Assembly (NCBI GenBank): GCA_034190875.2
Contig: CM067356.1
Span: forward strand, 53,845,602 to 53,909,601
DNA: 64,000 nt
DNA from: Urechis unicinctus
Taxonomy: Eukaryota > Annelida > Polychaeta > Xenopneusta > Urechidae
Reading direction: 5' to 3'
The notes under the pieces: model-generated
What the model saw: only the letters and a program-made list of their open reading frames with translations
What the model was told of the DNA's origin: nothing
Databases searched by the model: none
Part shown: positions 22,376-36,210 of the stretch, in pieces
How positions within the stretch are numbered: the stretch's first letter is position 1
Layout: each line of letters begins with the position of its first letter
Made by a program: the position numbers and the translations under genes

Positions 22376-22634
22376 CCGGCATGTTGCCAAGTCGGGCTCA
22401 GATATTACCGTTTGGTGTGTTTTAGGCCAAAATACTTATTCACAGGATACTGCTGTTGCTGAAATTCAACTGCTGTTCCAATAAATGTTTGGTGAGTTGA
22501 TTTTATTAGATAAAACTATGTAAAACACCGGAACTCGGGATCATTCCGTTGAATTACGCAGGCTAGATACCGTTGGACGCCAGAACTAAGATGGAAAGCA
22601 TGCAGCACTACCCGTACTTAATTCGAAAGAGCTA
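22376..22634 (-). repeat. Truncated inverted copy of the 14849-15682 element
   Basis: Reverse complement of 14848-15106 over 259 bp at roughly 85% identity by eye, including TTTGGCCTAAAACACACCAA and CTTGGCAACATG. It keeps the AGCTCTTTCGAA end at 22634. I could not find the other terminus. Confidence 0.8.
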
Positions 22635-23128
22635 CTACCTACTGGCTGTACATCAAGGTACCGAACTTATAGTAGTCAAGTCAATGCTGATTATTCAACC
22701 GTTTCATTAAATCATACTTTATTGACCTTGTCCACAATCAAGGAGCCATTTTGAGTCTGCATGACGATATTCCTCTCTTTTTGAGCTTTTTCATCTTGTC
22801 TACCTGGATCGCATTCAACGAGCTAATCAACAGAACACAACAGGTATTCGAATCACCACCGTCTTTCATTAATCTAGGCAATACTGTTGTAGAGTCCCTC
22901 TTGTTCGGGAAATAATGATTTTGGTTCCTATCAGAAGGAAACGCCACATTAACCAGGATATTTACTTGAAATATAAGTAAGCCTCTGGCTTGCTTTCTAA
23001 CTCAAATAAAAATGCCATGGATATGGATTGAAATAGTATTGATAATTTATTTGACAAAATTTATCTTATACATTTACAGTTAATACAATAAACGTATAAA
23101 TTTTTATCTTAAAAGTTTCCCAAGTATC
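22635..23128. other. Intergenic, no recognisable gene
   Basis: Short frames only; nothing recognised. Confidence 0.55.
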
Positions 23129-23138
23129 ATTCCTATCT

Positions 23139-23219
23139 AGCTCTTTCGAACTAAGTAGCGCTGCATGCACTCCCTCTTGACAAGGTGATAAATAGAACCT
23201 GACGTTGGTCTTTTGGGCT
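23139..23219 (+). mobile_element. 81-bp internally deleted copy of the 14849-15682 element
   Basis: Joins the left 40 bp of the parent (AGCTCTTTCGAACTAAG...GCATGCACTCCCTCTT) to its right 41 bp (GACAAGGTGA...GACGTTGGTC). It is bracketed by the perfect 10-bp direct repeat ATTCCTATCT (23129-23138 and 23220-23229), which fits a target duplication of 8-10 bp. Confidence 0.75.
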
Positions 23220-23229
23220 ATTCCTATCT

Positions 23230-24589
23230 CAACTAAACCACCTCCAAACAGGAAGAATTGAGCCCTAAAATACAAATGATTAATTTATAATACAACCCCT
23301 AAGCCTTGAGATAGACAGTCCCATGGTTTGTAATCAAACCAAATAGACCTTCTTATAAAGCGGTTGTCCGTTTCCGTTTCACCATCAAAACAGAGAGTTT
23401 TACGTTTTAAAAATCCCCCTTGATATACCCCAAACAATACCTCAACTGTCGAAACTGAAACCCGATCTCAAGTTAACCTGACCCCAACCCCGACCAATAA
23501 AAGCCAACCGCACAGCGCGCTATAAACTTACCAATCACCCTTACAACGTTATTACAATAATATAACTTACAACTAAGTCGGTCCCGACCCGTAATTCAAA
23601 TAGCCCGAGCCGTAAGCCCGCTAAATAATAAAAGCTACTTCTGCCCGTTTGTCAAGCTGTACTTGGTAAATAACAATATTCCTGAAACTGTTCATAAGTT
23701 TGCAATGACATCATGTACAGCATAAATGCGTTTAACGCATTCAATCTGACGATCTGTCAAGACAAAGTCGGCAAAATAACAACAATTTCACCAAGGCTGC
23801 TATCATTCGACGCCCATGTTGTTTACTGAACCGCAGCGCTAGCGAAGACGATGGCACTGACAAACAAATGCTATAGTATAGAGGCTGTGATCAGATGATG
23901 GTGTTTGAAATACACAAGTGGACATATAATTAACCTAGCCGGGTAACCAGACCCAACTATCATTCACTTTCTGTTAGGCCAGGCGAAAGGCCATGTTGAT
24001 TGTGAAAAAATCATATTTTAACACTGCGCAGAGCCTAAGGCAGCGCTGAGCGTGAAAGCCTGACATCCCTACCAAATGCAAAGAAACGCTGCCATCTGTG
24101 GAACTCGGCTGATGATCGAGTTTATGTTTCGGATAACCAAGGGCGTTATGATGAAATTGCTTCGTTTTCCAATAGACTTGAGCAGACGCATTTGTGCACG
24201 ATATTCTGCTACGATTTCCTACACTTGCAGCGAAAATGGCGAGAAACAATTGAGTCGAACATAATGACAATGGTACGGCTATTTCAAATGGATAAAGAAT
24301 AGGGACTGAGGCGAATAAATATTTCTCGATCGACTTAGTTAAGACCTCTAACTCTAAGATCGTTGTCCACTAAGTCTAAAAATTTCACAAACGAATTAAG
24401 TATACTACGACTTATCAAAGTCGACAATGATTGGCAAACTACGTGCGTTGCAAGGGATTACCCGGTCAAATCCCGGGATTTCCAAATTTGTTATCGTCTG
24501 TTAACTTGTTAACTTGTTAGCGACACTGTGAGTTGATGGTCAAATATTTACCTTGAATGAGAATATTTTCCCCGCCGCTAGCCCCTGTT
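23230..24589. other. Intergenic, no recognisable gene
   Basis: Overlapping frames on both strands at 23974-24270 have no family resemblance. Nothing else seen. Confidence 0.5.
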
Positions 24590-24738
24590 TGATAAGCATA
24601 AAAGATAATGATCTGATGGTTGCAGTGGACGTGAGGATATTGTGAGACCGCTAAATAAAACTATCGTCAGCATAGTTTAAAGATCATACAAAAGATAAAG
24701 TCGTTTCATCACAATAATGACTGGGTAAAGCACAGAAT
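24590..24738 (+). repeat. Left arm of the 149-bp inverted repeat
   Basis: Pairs with 26540-26688. Contains GAGGATATTGTGAGACCGCT and ACTATCGTCAGCATAGTTTA, identical in both arms. Confidence 0.95.
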
Positions 24739-25040
24739 GAAAGCTTTCTAAAGTTGATACCCCATTCAACTTTACCTTTTGATTCTTGTAAATGCTAATC
24801 CTTTCGCCAGAATGCAACCTACCTCAAAGAATACAAGTTGTTTTTAATCAAGCGAGCTACTGACTTGTGACTCATTCTACTTGATATATGCTCGCTAGGT
24901 GATTTCTAGATCATCCTGCAATTAACGCCAGTCACCCTGTGTTTTTGGAGGTTATGCGCAATCAATACACATCTTGTCCCATTAGGGATCAGCCGAATAT
25001 GGACAAGCAGACGCATGGTATTCGAGAAGTCCAATCGGAA

Positions 25041-25180
25041 ATATGTGACCCACTTCCCTGGTGACCTTATTGGGACATAATCACCTAAAGTACACACGCA
25101 ACCATTGAACAAACTCATATGAATCATCCTTTAATAGCCTGCTGGCCGTAAGAGATTACCTGTGGGATGCGGATGTAAGC
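25041..25180 (+). repeat. Dispersed repeat family member a
   Basis: Core GACCTTATTGGGACATAATC at 25063 on, followed by an AATAGCCTGCTGGCCGTAAG segment, matching members at 28790 and 30470. Confidence 0.7.
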
Positions 25181-25627
25181 GCATAGTGTGATGGGAGAAG
25201 GGAAGAGGAATAATGTTCTCTGGTTAAGTTGGATTCATGGGACAGCTGTAACAGTGGCTGTGTAGTGACCTTGACACGACTCAGTTCTCGGCGGTCCTTA
25301 CTTGACCTAACAATCACAAAACATTGCATGTGTTGGGGCAACTGGGGTGGTCAGGTACTGTCAAAACCTCAGATGCTGCTGATTCACCAAGGATCATTTT
25401 GCCCTAAATCAAGTGACTGCTCCATCGCAACGTTTACTGTAGCTCAATATCAACTTATCGTTCTTAAACCTCAGACACTTGACATATCTCTTCATTTATG
25501 TCACTATTATTGCTTTATACCAATGAGACCAGCAATCCTCTCCAACGATAATTTGCCAATGATTGTCCATTTCACGGGACGTTAAGTACAGATGCCTGAC
25601 CTTTTGTCTGCATGTACAATCGGTGAT

Positions 25628-25696
<69 letters not shown>

Positions 25697-25715
25697 ATAT
25701 ATATATATATATATA

Positions 25716-25752
<37 letters not shown>
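25628..25752. repeat. (AT)n microsatellite
   Basis: AT dinucleotides with short TAGA, TCTAT and CTCTC interruptions. It lies inside the 2.1-kb inverted-repeat element. Confidence 0.97.
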
Positions 25753-25754
<2 letters not shown>

Positions 25755-26022
25755 TTACCAATACATAAAAATCAGTGCATATGCTAATTTATTACTTAGA
25801 AAATGCTAAGCAATTGCTGTGCAAATTCCCGATTAGCTCCTATTTCATAACTACCCTCCAACCCTACTCCGATCCTAGCAGAATAGAACCCTGACGACCC
25901 AACAATCTGCCTCAATCCACGCTTCTTATACTCATCTATTCATTCATTTCATTGAATCGCTCCTTAACACACAACCCCTCCATTGCGCAAAACGATGATT
26001 GTGTATTGTTTTTAGTGTTCAC

Positions 26023-26043
26023 GTGATTGTGCCTCATAAGGTC
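26023..26043 (-). repeat. Dispersed repeat family core, member b
   Basis: GTGATTGTGCCTCATAAGGT, inverse of member a and one base shorter than the consensus. Confidence 0.55.
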
Positions 26044-26539
26044 ACCCAAGAAAACTCATATGTGCAGCATCAAGACTAATCAATAGCGCAGGTGTAGTGG
26101 TTGGAGATTTGCAAGTGGTTTAATTAGTTATGAACTTGACCGAATCCAAAAGCAACACCGAGTTTTTGCATGGTATCATATGGATGGTATGATACTGAAG
26201 GGAGCTATAATTTAACAAAGATGGATGAAGCAGAGTCTTTAAACCAGATATGTTCAATATCCTGATTAAAGGCGGAGAATGAATCAAAGAGCTTATGAAT
26301 ACAAGAAATCAACCCAGCATGCATTCGCAATTTATTTGTAGTTTGTGCGCCTATGAGCATTCTGAAGGTTTTAGATTCACACTTCACATGCATCAGCTCA
26401 GTGATGTTAAACCTGTCATCAACATTTATAATAATAATAACTCGATTTGATGACATAAAATATGGACTAGTGTTGCTGCAAATAATGCATATATAGTCCT
26501 TCAGCTTTGGTCAATCCATCCAATCAAGGCCAGAAGATT

Positions 26540-26688
26540 ATTCTGTGCTTTACCCGGTCATTATTGTCATGAAACGTCTTTATCTTTTGTATGATCTTTA
26601 AACTATGCTGACGATAGTTTTATTTAGCGGTCTCACAATATCCTCACGTCCACAGCAACCATCAGATAATTATCTTTTATGCTTATCA
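26540..26688 (-). repeat. Right arm of the 149-bp inverted repeat
   Basis: Reverse complement of 24590-24738 with five substitutions and no indels. Confidence 0.95.
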
Positions 26689-28789
26689 TGCTATTAAAGG
26701 GTTATTTATGTGCGTCACAGCTGACAGGCTGCATGTTTCCGTCACACGGTTGTGTCCCAATGAAGCAACATAGCAAGCGGGCCATACAAACAGAGAAGAG
26801 GAGTATTTGTAGAATTGTATGAACATTAGCCCTAATGGCGGACAATCGTTGACAATTTAATCCGCAATGGCGTGATAAAAACCATGGAGAATTAATGTGG
26901 CCATTTCATATAAACGGTCGTAAAATGAGAGAGTTGTATACGGGTAATGTCCTGATCGCTTCATGTATAAACGTACTGTATTCGGTGAATGGCATGCTTT
27001 TTATGCGTCTACGAATAGACAGAATCTTGACAAGCACATAGAATGGGTCGCCACAATGCCAGCATACAAACACGTCCTTCATCCATTTTCCGTAGTTGGC
27101 TTTCAGTTTATGGTTGGCGCATGTTGTAATAACATCAGCCACAGGCACAAGGAATGCATTGTGGCAAATTTAGGTTAGCTGATGCAGTGGCAAAAGTATT
27201 GCTTTTACATCCTGCTCAATGATTATTTAAACCATCCATTGATTGACCTGGAACATTACACGCATGGTATACATTTAGATGATATATGCAGTCTGTATGA
27301 ACTTATAAAGAATAAGCGACTTCTTACAAGTTTTATTAATTCATTCATTCGTGGATTCATTTATTTCCATTTCGTTTTGGATCAAACAAATATATGGAAG
27401 TGGGTCATATATCCTGCCTGCATCAGCAGCCCTCAGCTCATTATCTCTTGCAGCCAGCAGGCTATTATAGAGTGATCTATGCGGGTGAATGTTGCAAGGT
27501 GGTGAGTGTTCAGCCTGTCACAAAGAAATGGGTCACACAGACAAATCGGGAATGTTTCAGCCATTGCTTGTTGTTGCCTCAATTTCGACCAATTGCTCAG
27601 GTCTGCATATGCTGCATTCGGTGAAGTGTCACTTGAGTAAGAATGAACTTAATCAATTAATTAAAGAATATAATGAATAAGGCCATCTGCCATTTGTAGT
27701 AACGGACATTTCAGATAGAGTTTACTTGTAACAGCCCAGGATTTCTTCTTCTATAAGAAACATGTGTAAAATTTTGGGGATTTAGATATAAGCCCAGATA
27801 GCGAACCTTTTTTTGAAATCGAAATCCCATCAATCATGCACTGAGATTTGACGTTTTTATTATTGTGATGAGAAGGACTGAATATAAAACTAATAGCATT
27901 AGTTGAATGTTCTTGATACATCACCGTATTGCTAAAGGAAGATTTCTGATATCTACCTCATAAACTACGCCGCTTTTGTCCCATAATGTCATTAAAAAGG
28001 ACCATGAACCATTTGCTGTAGTTGACCTTCTATATGGCTGTATGACTGGCGCATTATCGTAATTTCATCAGCAAGATGCGTTAATCCACAGGCAAAAGAT
28101 ATTCATTGTGGTTAAATGAGGTTGGCTAATGCAGTCGCAATAAAGGTCAATTGCGAAAATAATGTCGATGGTTTCATTTAACTGACGTTGTGGGACCATT
28201 AATCCCTGTGGTCGGATCGATCCACTAATGTCATTTACAGAGCTATATACGGATGAGACGATATTCTTATAGAGCTATATACTGATACTTATAAAGCTAT
28301 ATACGTATTCCGTCAACAAACGCTAATTTGCGAAGGTAAGGAAATCTCATTCAGTCAGTGCAATAACCTAACATATGCAGCCATTAGATCATTGTCCAGC
28401 GCCCCGTGATATGGTTTCATTATATAATATGCTAAAGCAAACCGCCATCATTCGTAATTTTGAATAAATAGTTAATGCATGTTTGCTTTCTGGCCCGTTG
28501 CGTGAGTCCAATAAATTCCACCAATATTTATGAAAATGCAAACAGATCAACGACTACATCAGCCTACGTGAATCGAGACATAACTATCAGCTATCCTGGT
28601 CTCTCATTATATATCCCGAAGCTACCCTATTCATTGACCCCTACCGCGCTGCATTTAAGGCAATGAAGAGTACTTGACCAAGCTTATTCATCAGATTGTG
28701 ATCAGCTCCGTACAGACCCATGGCATAAATTCTTCCCGGGGTGAGCTGTGGTGGCCAGTTGTACGACCTTCATGATCCGCGTACGTATC
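26689..28789. other. Intergenic, no recognisable gene
   Basis: Frames of 60-97 codons on both strands show no family resemblance and no consistent splice structure that I could build. Confidence 0.5.
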
Positions 28790-28925
28790 TCACTCCCTGT
28801 GTGACCTCATCGGGACACAATCACATGGAGCATACACAGCCTCTCAGCAAACACTCCCATGCATCACTCTAGAATGGCCGCTGGCCATAAGAGATGATTA
28901 GGTGAGGGCTGCTGCTACGGGAGGG
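28790..28925 (+). repeat. Dispersed repeat family member c
   Basis: Core GACCTCATCGGGACACAATC (28803 on), then CTCCCATGCATCACTCTAGA and GCTGGCCATAAGAGATGATTA. Very similar to 30470-30605. Confidence 0.8.
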
Positions 28926-30469
28926 TGGCATCTTGTCTCGTTAACTTAACTTTATTGAATGCTTCTAATCAAATAACTATTGTTCAAGTGATTCTAGGAA
29001 TTGTTAATCAATAGTGATTGGCCTTGTATGAAGTTTACGCTTCACAAGCTAATTCATGCTTTTCAATGAATGCATTTTTCATTCTTTAACGTTCAATATA
29101 ATGTGTATATTTCATACATTTGAAGCGTTATGTTTTTTAAAGCTTAACAAGTGGATTAACTAGTATCTTTTTTGTGGCGAAGCTCAGGCGCCAGTAAAAG
29201 GAATGGGGTCAGTATGCTAACATGAGCAGTGACATATTGACAGGAACATGTTAATTGTGAACATATATCGTTGCTTGATATTGTATTGTGTCAGTTAAGG
29301 CACTTAATGAATATAAACATACAAACATTGAACAATCTTATCGAAATTCATGACCTTTATTAATGGAAGGTTATGTTCGCAGCAAAATTGCTTTCCAATG
29401 CCTGCTGAACAATAGTCATTGCATTTTCATCTACCACACTTCGATCTACTTGACAAGAACTCAATACATAACTGCCCCCGTAGGATGATCTATGAGTGTG
29501 ATGGTTGACAATTTGCGTGGGTGCTGCATGTGATTGTATCACAATAAGATCACCGAGTTGGTCGTGCAAACAGATCCAGAATGTATTTGATCACACCTCC
29601 TGTCTTTAATATCAATCAATCGCCCATGTCTGCTGAATCTCAATAGAATATGAATGAGCTTGTTACATTAATTCACATGAATTCCTCAAGCAGATATTCG
29701 ATAATGCACACATACATATGTCACTTTGTAATCGCCTGCTGTACGGATAATGCTGATGCTGATGGCTGCTAATGCAGGTAGGTTAATGTGGTGGGAAGGG
29801 AGGCAATTCTCCGATTAATGGGATGGCTATGGCAACGGATATGTGAGGCCTTGAGAGGATGCGGTTCACGCGGATTCCCTTGTTGAACCTCAATATTGAC
29901 ATACTAGAACATCGCTAATGTTTAGACTATGGGTGGGGGTGCAGTTAGAGGTAATATTGGTGGCTGCTGGTTCATCATAGATCATGTTGTCAGAGACCTC
30001 TATGTGGTAAGAACAAATATACAAATTTAACTTCCCTACACCTCGCTATTACGCTATGCTATGTACTCACTGCTGGTGAGAAAGCATAAAGAGTTGCTTA
30101 AAACACTATCAAAGAGATTGTTTGTGGTAGATTTCGACCGGCTGATGTTATTGCAGCAGTAGTCCTGTCCATAAACTGAAGGTTCAATCGGAATAAACAG
30201 ACAGACAGGTTTGCCCCCTGTTAACGTTATTAGGGATGTGCCGTTAATTTGTGTCGCTTTGTGTTAGTTTATGACTGGTTGGGTTTCATCGTATATTTCA
30301 ATTAAGGAAACTGCCAGCATCGATCAACAAGATGATACCCGTTCCAGTGCTAAGTAACAATCTACACCCAGCCCCAACAGCGCGCGCTCCAATCACAGCA
30401 GTATCGACTTCTGCTCCAATATATGTACCTTGTGGAGGATGTTCAAAGGACCTTCGTGATCCGCGTACA
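28926..30469. other. Intergenic, no recognisable gene
   Basis: No coding signal. Degenerate matches to 31500-31680 occur around 29705-29880 (shared words CACACATACATA, GGCTGCTGAT and AGGCCTTGA). Confidence 0.5.
29530..29551 (-). repeat. Dispersed repeat family core, member d
   Basis: GTGATTGTATCACAATAAGA, inverse orientation, diverged. Confidence 0.5.
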
Positions 30470-30605
30470 TATCTCAACTATTTGGTTGACCTCATTGGGA
30501 CACAATCACATGGAGCACACGCAACCAATCGGCAAACATTCCCATGCATCACCCTATAATGGCTGCTGGCCATTAGAGATAATAAGGTGAGGGCTGCTGG
30601 CGCGG
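30470..30605 (+). repeat. Dispersed repeat family member e
   Basis: GACCTCATTGGGACACAATC (30488 on), then TTCCCATGCATCACCCTATA and GCTGCTGGCCATTAGAGATA, matching member c over about 135 bp. Confidence 0.8.
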
Positions 30606-33600
30606 GGAGGAGGGTAGTGAAGGAGGGTTAAGGCATCTTGTCTCGTTAAGGAAGAGTTATGAAACGCTTCTTATCAAATAACTGGTATTAATGTTGTTCT
30701 AGGAATAGTTAATATTAAGTGATGGAATTTTCTATGCATCGAGGTAACCAGATGAATAGTTTTCAAATCATTAAGGTAATGACATGCTAGCTGTGTGCTC
30801 GCTGGATTCTTTAGGCCTTTTACCGCTATCCGAATAATACATGTCCGTTTTAACATGTATGTATCTTAGGTTTAATTAAATGCGAGCTAAACTACAAGGC
30901 TGTTGGGGAGATTATGATGGGTTTCCCGCGGAATGCTTGAATGAACGCATCAATTACTAATTGGGTGAGTTGTATATGCAAACGTGTATGTGAAATCATG
31001 GATTACTTCTATTGTTATATGCACCCTTGATATGGACATTCTACTGGATGGGTGAAAGCATGCATGAATTACAAATTGGGTGCGATATTTGCATATGTGC
31101 ACGTATATATGTGACGTCATTGGCTACACACACTGTGCTCTACACTCCAAATATGGTCATATTGGGCTTTGGCCGCTATGTACCTACAGATAATGAGGAC
31201 TTATGGCAGAAAAAGAAGCGTTACCGTTCACGCTGCTTTCAACGTTCACGGTCATTTATCCAAGGTGGTGGACGGGGGGTTGAGGGTGGTATTGTCAGGC
31301 ATGAAAACTATTTGTAACACTTAAGGCCTACACAATAGCACACACTGAACACTTGCACACCGTTAAAAGTTTATATACTGCATGTAAACTATTTAATCGC
31401 TTTGCACATATTATCACACGCATGGAATACATTCAGTTGAAATATGCAGCCACATCATTCACACGAGTTTCAATGGGCTTGATCAATTTCTCACGCAGTT
31501 ATTCAACAAACGCACACATACATACATCATCTTATAATCACCTGCTGTCCATAATAGACAATAGTTTGGTGGCTGCTGATGATGGGAAAGGGGGGAAATA
31601 TGTGATTACGTAGTAGACGGCTATAACATTGGCTATGTAAGGCCTTGACATGTCACAGTTCTCGGATGTCCCAGATGAACCACAATTACTCAATCAGAAA
31701 AAAATTCCTTTCACAGCAACCCTTGCATCATTACGCTTCTTGACGGCTACTAGGTGATTTCCCCCGGAAAATGACGTGAATCGTGCGATTACAAAGAATG
31801 CCCAGAGCTCTGCCAAACTAATGACAAACTAATGACATATATAACGTCAGCTTAAGCGGTTTGTAAATAAACACTGCCAAGGATAGCGCCTGAAATGGTC
31901 GTAATCTCCAACCCTACCCCCCTACCCCCACCCACTGATTATGTAGACCTTCGTACAAAGGACATTAAATTGATTGTTTGATTTCATGTGGTCGGAAGTC
32001 ACCCAACTTGTGGGTGTAATGGTTGAAACAAACGCAAATACGTGGATCAATCATTTGCGAAGTTGGAATCGCGAAATAAATCGACAGTTGTTTGACTTTT
32101 ATTATAGCATTTGATGCGCCGTATCATACTCTTCGGTTGGCCGTCGAGAGGTTGACTTATAACTTATAATTGGTACAGCGTGATTGCTGAATGAAGTCTT
32201 CATCTATTATGTTATATTAGCGCGCAACAACACACCTCATTCAAGGCTTCCAATTTCAATATTTTATGCATTACTTAGCAGAACTTACGTCTCTGTATCT
32301 ACTGCTTGAATCAGTTTTGTAACTTTTATTTCGTTTCCTGCATTTTCTAATACACATAGAACTTGTGTGTCCAAATTGATTTTCAATTTATTGTCTGTCT
32401 TACACGAAGAAGTGCTCCATTTCAGGATGCTTTTCGGACTTGATCATTGGGTCTCAATTATGCAATGCACATCTTAATTGTACACTGCCGAATTTCGGCA
32501 ATATGTCTCTTTCAACTTTTGTTCAGAGTAAGGCGCAACAAAATGTTTTGTTGGCAGAACTTTTTGCAGAACTTTCAAAGAACTGCGTCGTCGAACTTTG
32601 ATAGTGCAATACACATCCACGTTTTCCCGCTTCCAATATCAGTCATGTTGTAGAACTCATCCTTAAATTATAAGATACAGTCGAATAAGATGTTTCTCCA
32701 TCATTTGCACATCAGGCTTTCATTTCAGTTTCTCCTTTTGTTCCCAGAAAGATGCTATAATCGCTTCACAATTTTTATCGCGAGGTTTTCCCTTGACTTT
32801 CTACTGGACTGTTTCGTCGAACTCTTGTCTAGATAGCGCAATAAACATTGGCATTTTGTTCATATTTGAATAGTGTTCTATCTAGAATGCCCTCTATTTT
32901 ATTGGATTTCTCCTTTCGTCTCTTTGTCGCTTTGTATTTTTGTCCATGACTAATAAAAGACCCGACTTTGGTCTTGATAGGGAATTAAAAGGACTATTCA
33001 GTTGTGAATTTTAGTAATAAGCGTTGATCCTTTAATTTGAGTTTCTCCTTTTGAGTATAAATGAAATACGCTGGTTAGGTTATTTTTGTCGACTACTTGC
33101 CTAGTTTAATCCAATACGCTGATGTAGACCGGCAGATCTTAGTCGTAGACACAGACTGGTGTTTACTTTATGGGTTTTGAAACCCTGGTTGTAGGTGCCA
33201 ACGCGTAGGCTGTTCAGACATACCAACCCTCAGGGAAAGTGTCTGCTGTATGGAGCAGGAGAAAGTGATGGTAAAAATGGCAAATTAAATGTGTGAAACA
33301 GCATCCAAATTTTAATGCGGTATGTCTAAATGTAGGCAAGGCACTCGCCCCTGGTGTTTTGATGATCTGATGCCACCTTAGAGAAATGCAAGTAAAAGGC
33401 GGGCACACATGCGGCGACTTAAAATATGCTCCTTAATGTGTAAAAATAGAGATGTGTATAACACTAACCAGACCAAAGTGCGATAATGCAGTACCGTACT
33501 ATTCGATAACAAGAATGTATAACCAACAAAAACAATTGTGGCACATTTCTATAAGCAGAAGGAGACCGCCAAACAAAACTGGGCATGAAAGAGTTAATTG

Positions 33601-33684
33601 CTAAAGCTCGAGGTGGAATAAAAAATAAGGATGTGAATTGCACTATGGAGACCAAGTCCGATGACACAGTCCTACAGAATTCCT
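30606..33684. other. Intergenic, no recognisable gene
   Basis: Nothing coding recognised on either strand; AT-rich unique-looking sequence. Confidence 0.5.

Positions 33685-33768
<84 letters not shown>
33685..33768 (+). repeat. Poly(G) tract, 84 consecutive G
   Basis: Uninterrupted G from 33685 to 33768, bordered by GAATTCCT and CCAGAAAAAG. It could form G-quadruplexes if real. Confidence 0.9.
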
Positions 33769-33770
<2 letters not shown>

Positions 33771-34892
33771 AGAAAAAGTGGCGATTAAGATTTTATAGCA
33801 CATTATTTTGTGCAAGCCGCACAATTTACTCGCTGCATTCAAAGTGGTTACACAAAATGGGTGTATTTCACAGTGTAAAAAAGCAATTTAAGAATAAATG
33901 AAACACTTTCAACACATATACCATATGATTAACTGTCATACATTTGAATGCACATAAGTGGAAGTGCAAGTTATATACATCAGGGCAAATGGTGCACGCA
34001 ATATATGGATATGTATTGCGCGCCACTGGATGAAATAATATAAGACTGTCTTGAGTCTGGTATTTCACAATATAGTAAACACAATCCACCCGCTATGTGA
34101 ATTCACTATTGAGAAGAAGGAATACAGCCAATCATCTACATAAGAACATAGTAACTTACAACAAGACATCAAACATACCGTCATATTTCACCTTCGGGAG
34201 TTACATCATCATTCCGCGACGATTTCGTTCGACATCAAACTACCGGGGACGGTGTAGCCATCTTAATAGCGTGTAACAAGTGGAATAACTCAAAGCCTTG
34301 TCATTTAAATTGAGTCTATAGACGTCTTTTAGGGATAGGTAAAACATCCTACATACGCCCTACACTATTTGATAGAAGTGGATCCCACTTTGATCCCTAT
34401 TTCCTGGCAAGTGATCCATCAAGTCCCCTTACGCGTAAGTGATCATTAACTCAAAGCAAGTATGGATACGAACGTGCATTTGTGTGTCAATGTTTCATCA
34501 CTTTCGTCAGTGCAAATACGCACGCATACTAGTAATGAACAGAGAGATAATTAAACAATGAGCGCCGTCGGTAGAGTGTCTCTTATCGACCAGCCCAGTT
34601 TGGCTCCTCATGCTCCACACAAGACTTCCGTCTGGGTTCTGCACGCAAAGGTCAAGGTTCATTATCCTATGTAATCACCTTGACCTTTGTGATAAAGTAC
34701 TTCCTCCTATTCTACTTTCATTCATTACACTTAAAGCTTCCCTCATTCTACACACTGAACACGAGAGACGGTCCCAATCAGACCAGACCATGCAACCCTT
34801 CCTCAACCATCTTCTCTAGCATTGCTCCCCACGGAGTATCGGTCAGCTATGTGCCAAGCTGTGGGTGTTTTATGACCGCGTGTGTTTTTCGA

Positions 34893-34914
34893 GTGATTGT
34901 GGCCCAATGAGGTC
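34893..34914 (-). repeat. Dispersed repeat family core, member f
   Basis: GTGATTGTGGCCCAATGAGG, followed by TAGGTCATATCCA as in member g. Confidence 0.6.
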
Positions 34915-36210
34915 GTCCAGGATATAGGTCATATCCAGGCACCATTTGCCAGCCTTCAGAATAATCAATAACTCAGGTCTGCTTGTCGGCAATCATGCTG
35001 CTCTGAATCACGCTTAAACAGGCGGCAAGGCTTCTGTAATCGTCAACTAATCTACAACACTTGTATTTCGGGAGCGATACTGAGGAGAGTTGGAATAGGT
35101 TGTAAACTGATACCACTTTCTCAACAGATATTGTTAAGAAATTAATATGAATTTGCGTGCGAAATATGACTGGTTTGCAAAAATTCTGAATTGAATGCTG
35201 TCATGGTGCGAGGTCGTTTGACCTGTGCCTTTGCAAGAAGCACGAAAATCATAACGTACGAAATGTGAGGCTATGGGGCAAATGTTCAACCATCCCATTG
35301 TTGAGCCATCGATTCATGTTGAGTTATAAAAAAACAATCTCACTGGAGTGCTCTTTGTGTACAAATTATAGTCAACCAAATAATTGTACGAATAAATTGT
35401 TTCCAGAAAAAACTGTGGTACAAACAATCATTGAAGTTGATTGATACTCATGTCATAATACCATCACCTGATCACTCAAGCAACCTGCCGCCAGCGAACT
35501 TTCACCCCTGATTGTGCGACTGTGGTGGACCATACAATATGTGTATGTATGTTACATGTCCGTGTGTTCGTCTCGTGGGAAATAAACCCAATTGAAACCG
35601 ATAAAACCTCAATGGTATAATAGATGACAGGCATCAGCTGATCTGCGTGCAACACACAGTTATATGGCTGCATTGTTTTATCTGTGATATCGTTCCATGA
35701 GACGTAAGGTTTTGTCGGCCGGGTAGAAACCGCGCATGGCATATTGCAGTTGGAAGGGGATGACACGAGTAACTAGAAGTCCAGCCATTTTTGTAGGTTT
35801 GATTGCTACAACAACCGTGTTTGTGTTTAAAGAGCTCAATTTAACCACTAAAGTATATCAAGAAATTGTGAAATTATTGAAGCCTATTTTACATTGAGCA
35901 GCAATGGAATTCGGTCCGTTTGCGACAGTATATATTACAAAGTAATGCAGCCAGAAATAACAGCTCTTCTGTTCATACACAAATGACATATCTCATTGAT
36001 AAGCAGTACTAGGAACAAGTATTCTTACTTGAGCTCCCGGCAAGCTTTATAGAACCCTCTTAACGCGGCCCTCCGCCTACCTCTACCACCTCCCCCCCCC
36101 CCCCCCCATCTTTACCCCTGCTATCCACCTCTTCACCAACAACCCCTAATGGCATGCAGTCTATTGAAGCATGATATGGGATTCGGTTTTACGACCACGT
36201 GCGTGATCGT

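Larger units (their letters stand above)
24590..26688. mobile_element. 2.1-kb element with 149-bp terminal inverted repeats
   Basis: The outer 149 bp (24590-24738) reappear as reverse complement at 26540-26688 with five mismatches, about 97% identity. The ends start TGATAAGCATAAAAGATAA. The interior has no recognisable gene. It holds an AT microsatellite and two oppositely oriented copies of the TCCCAATAAGGTC repeat. No convincing target duplication is visible, so this may be a foldback-type element or an inverted segmental duplication. Confidence 0.7.

Noticed and set aside
23974-24270. Overlapping 98-codon (-) and 62-codon (+) frames
   Set aside because: No family resemblance, no splice structure and no codon pattern that I could trust.
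24440-24490. TTACCCGGTCAAATCCCGGGATTT considered as a tRNA T-arm
   Set aside because: No acceptor stem or A box nearby; the CCCGGG word alone explains the resemblance.
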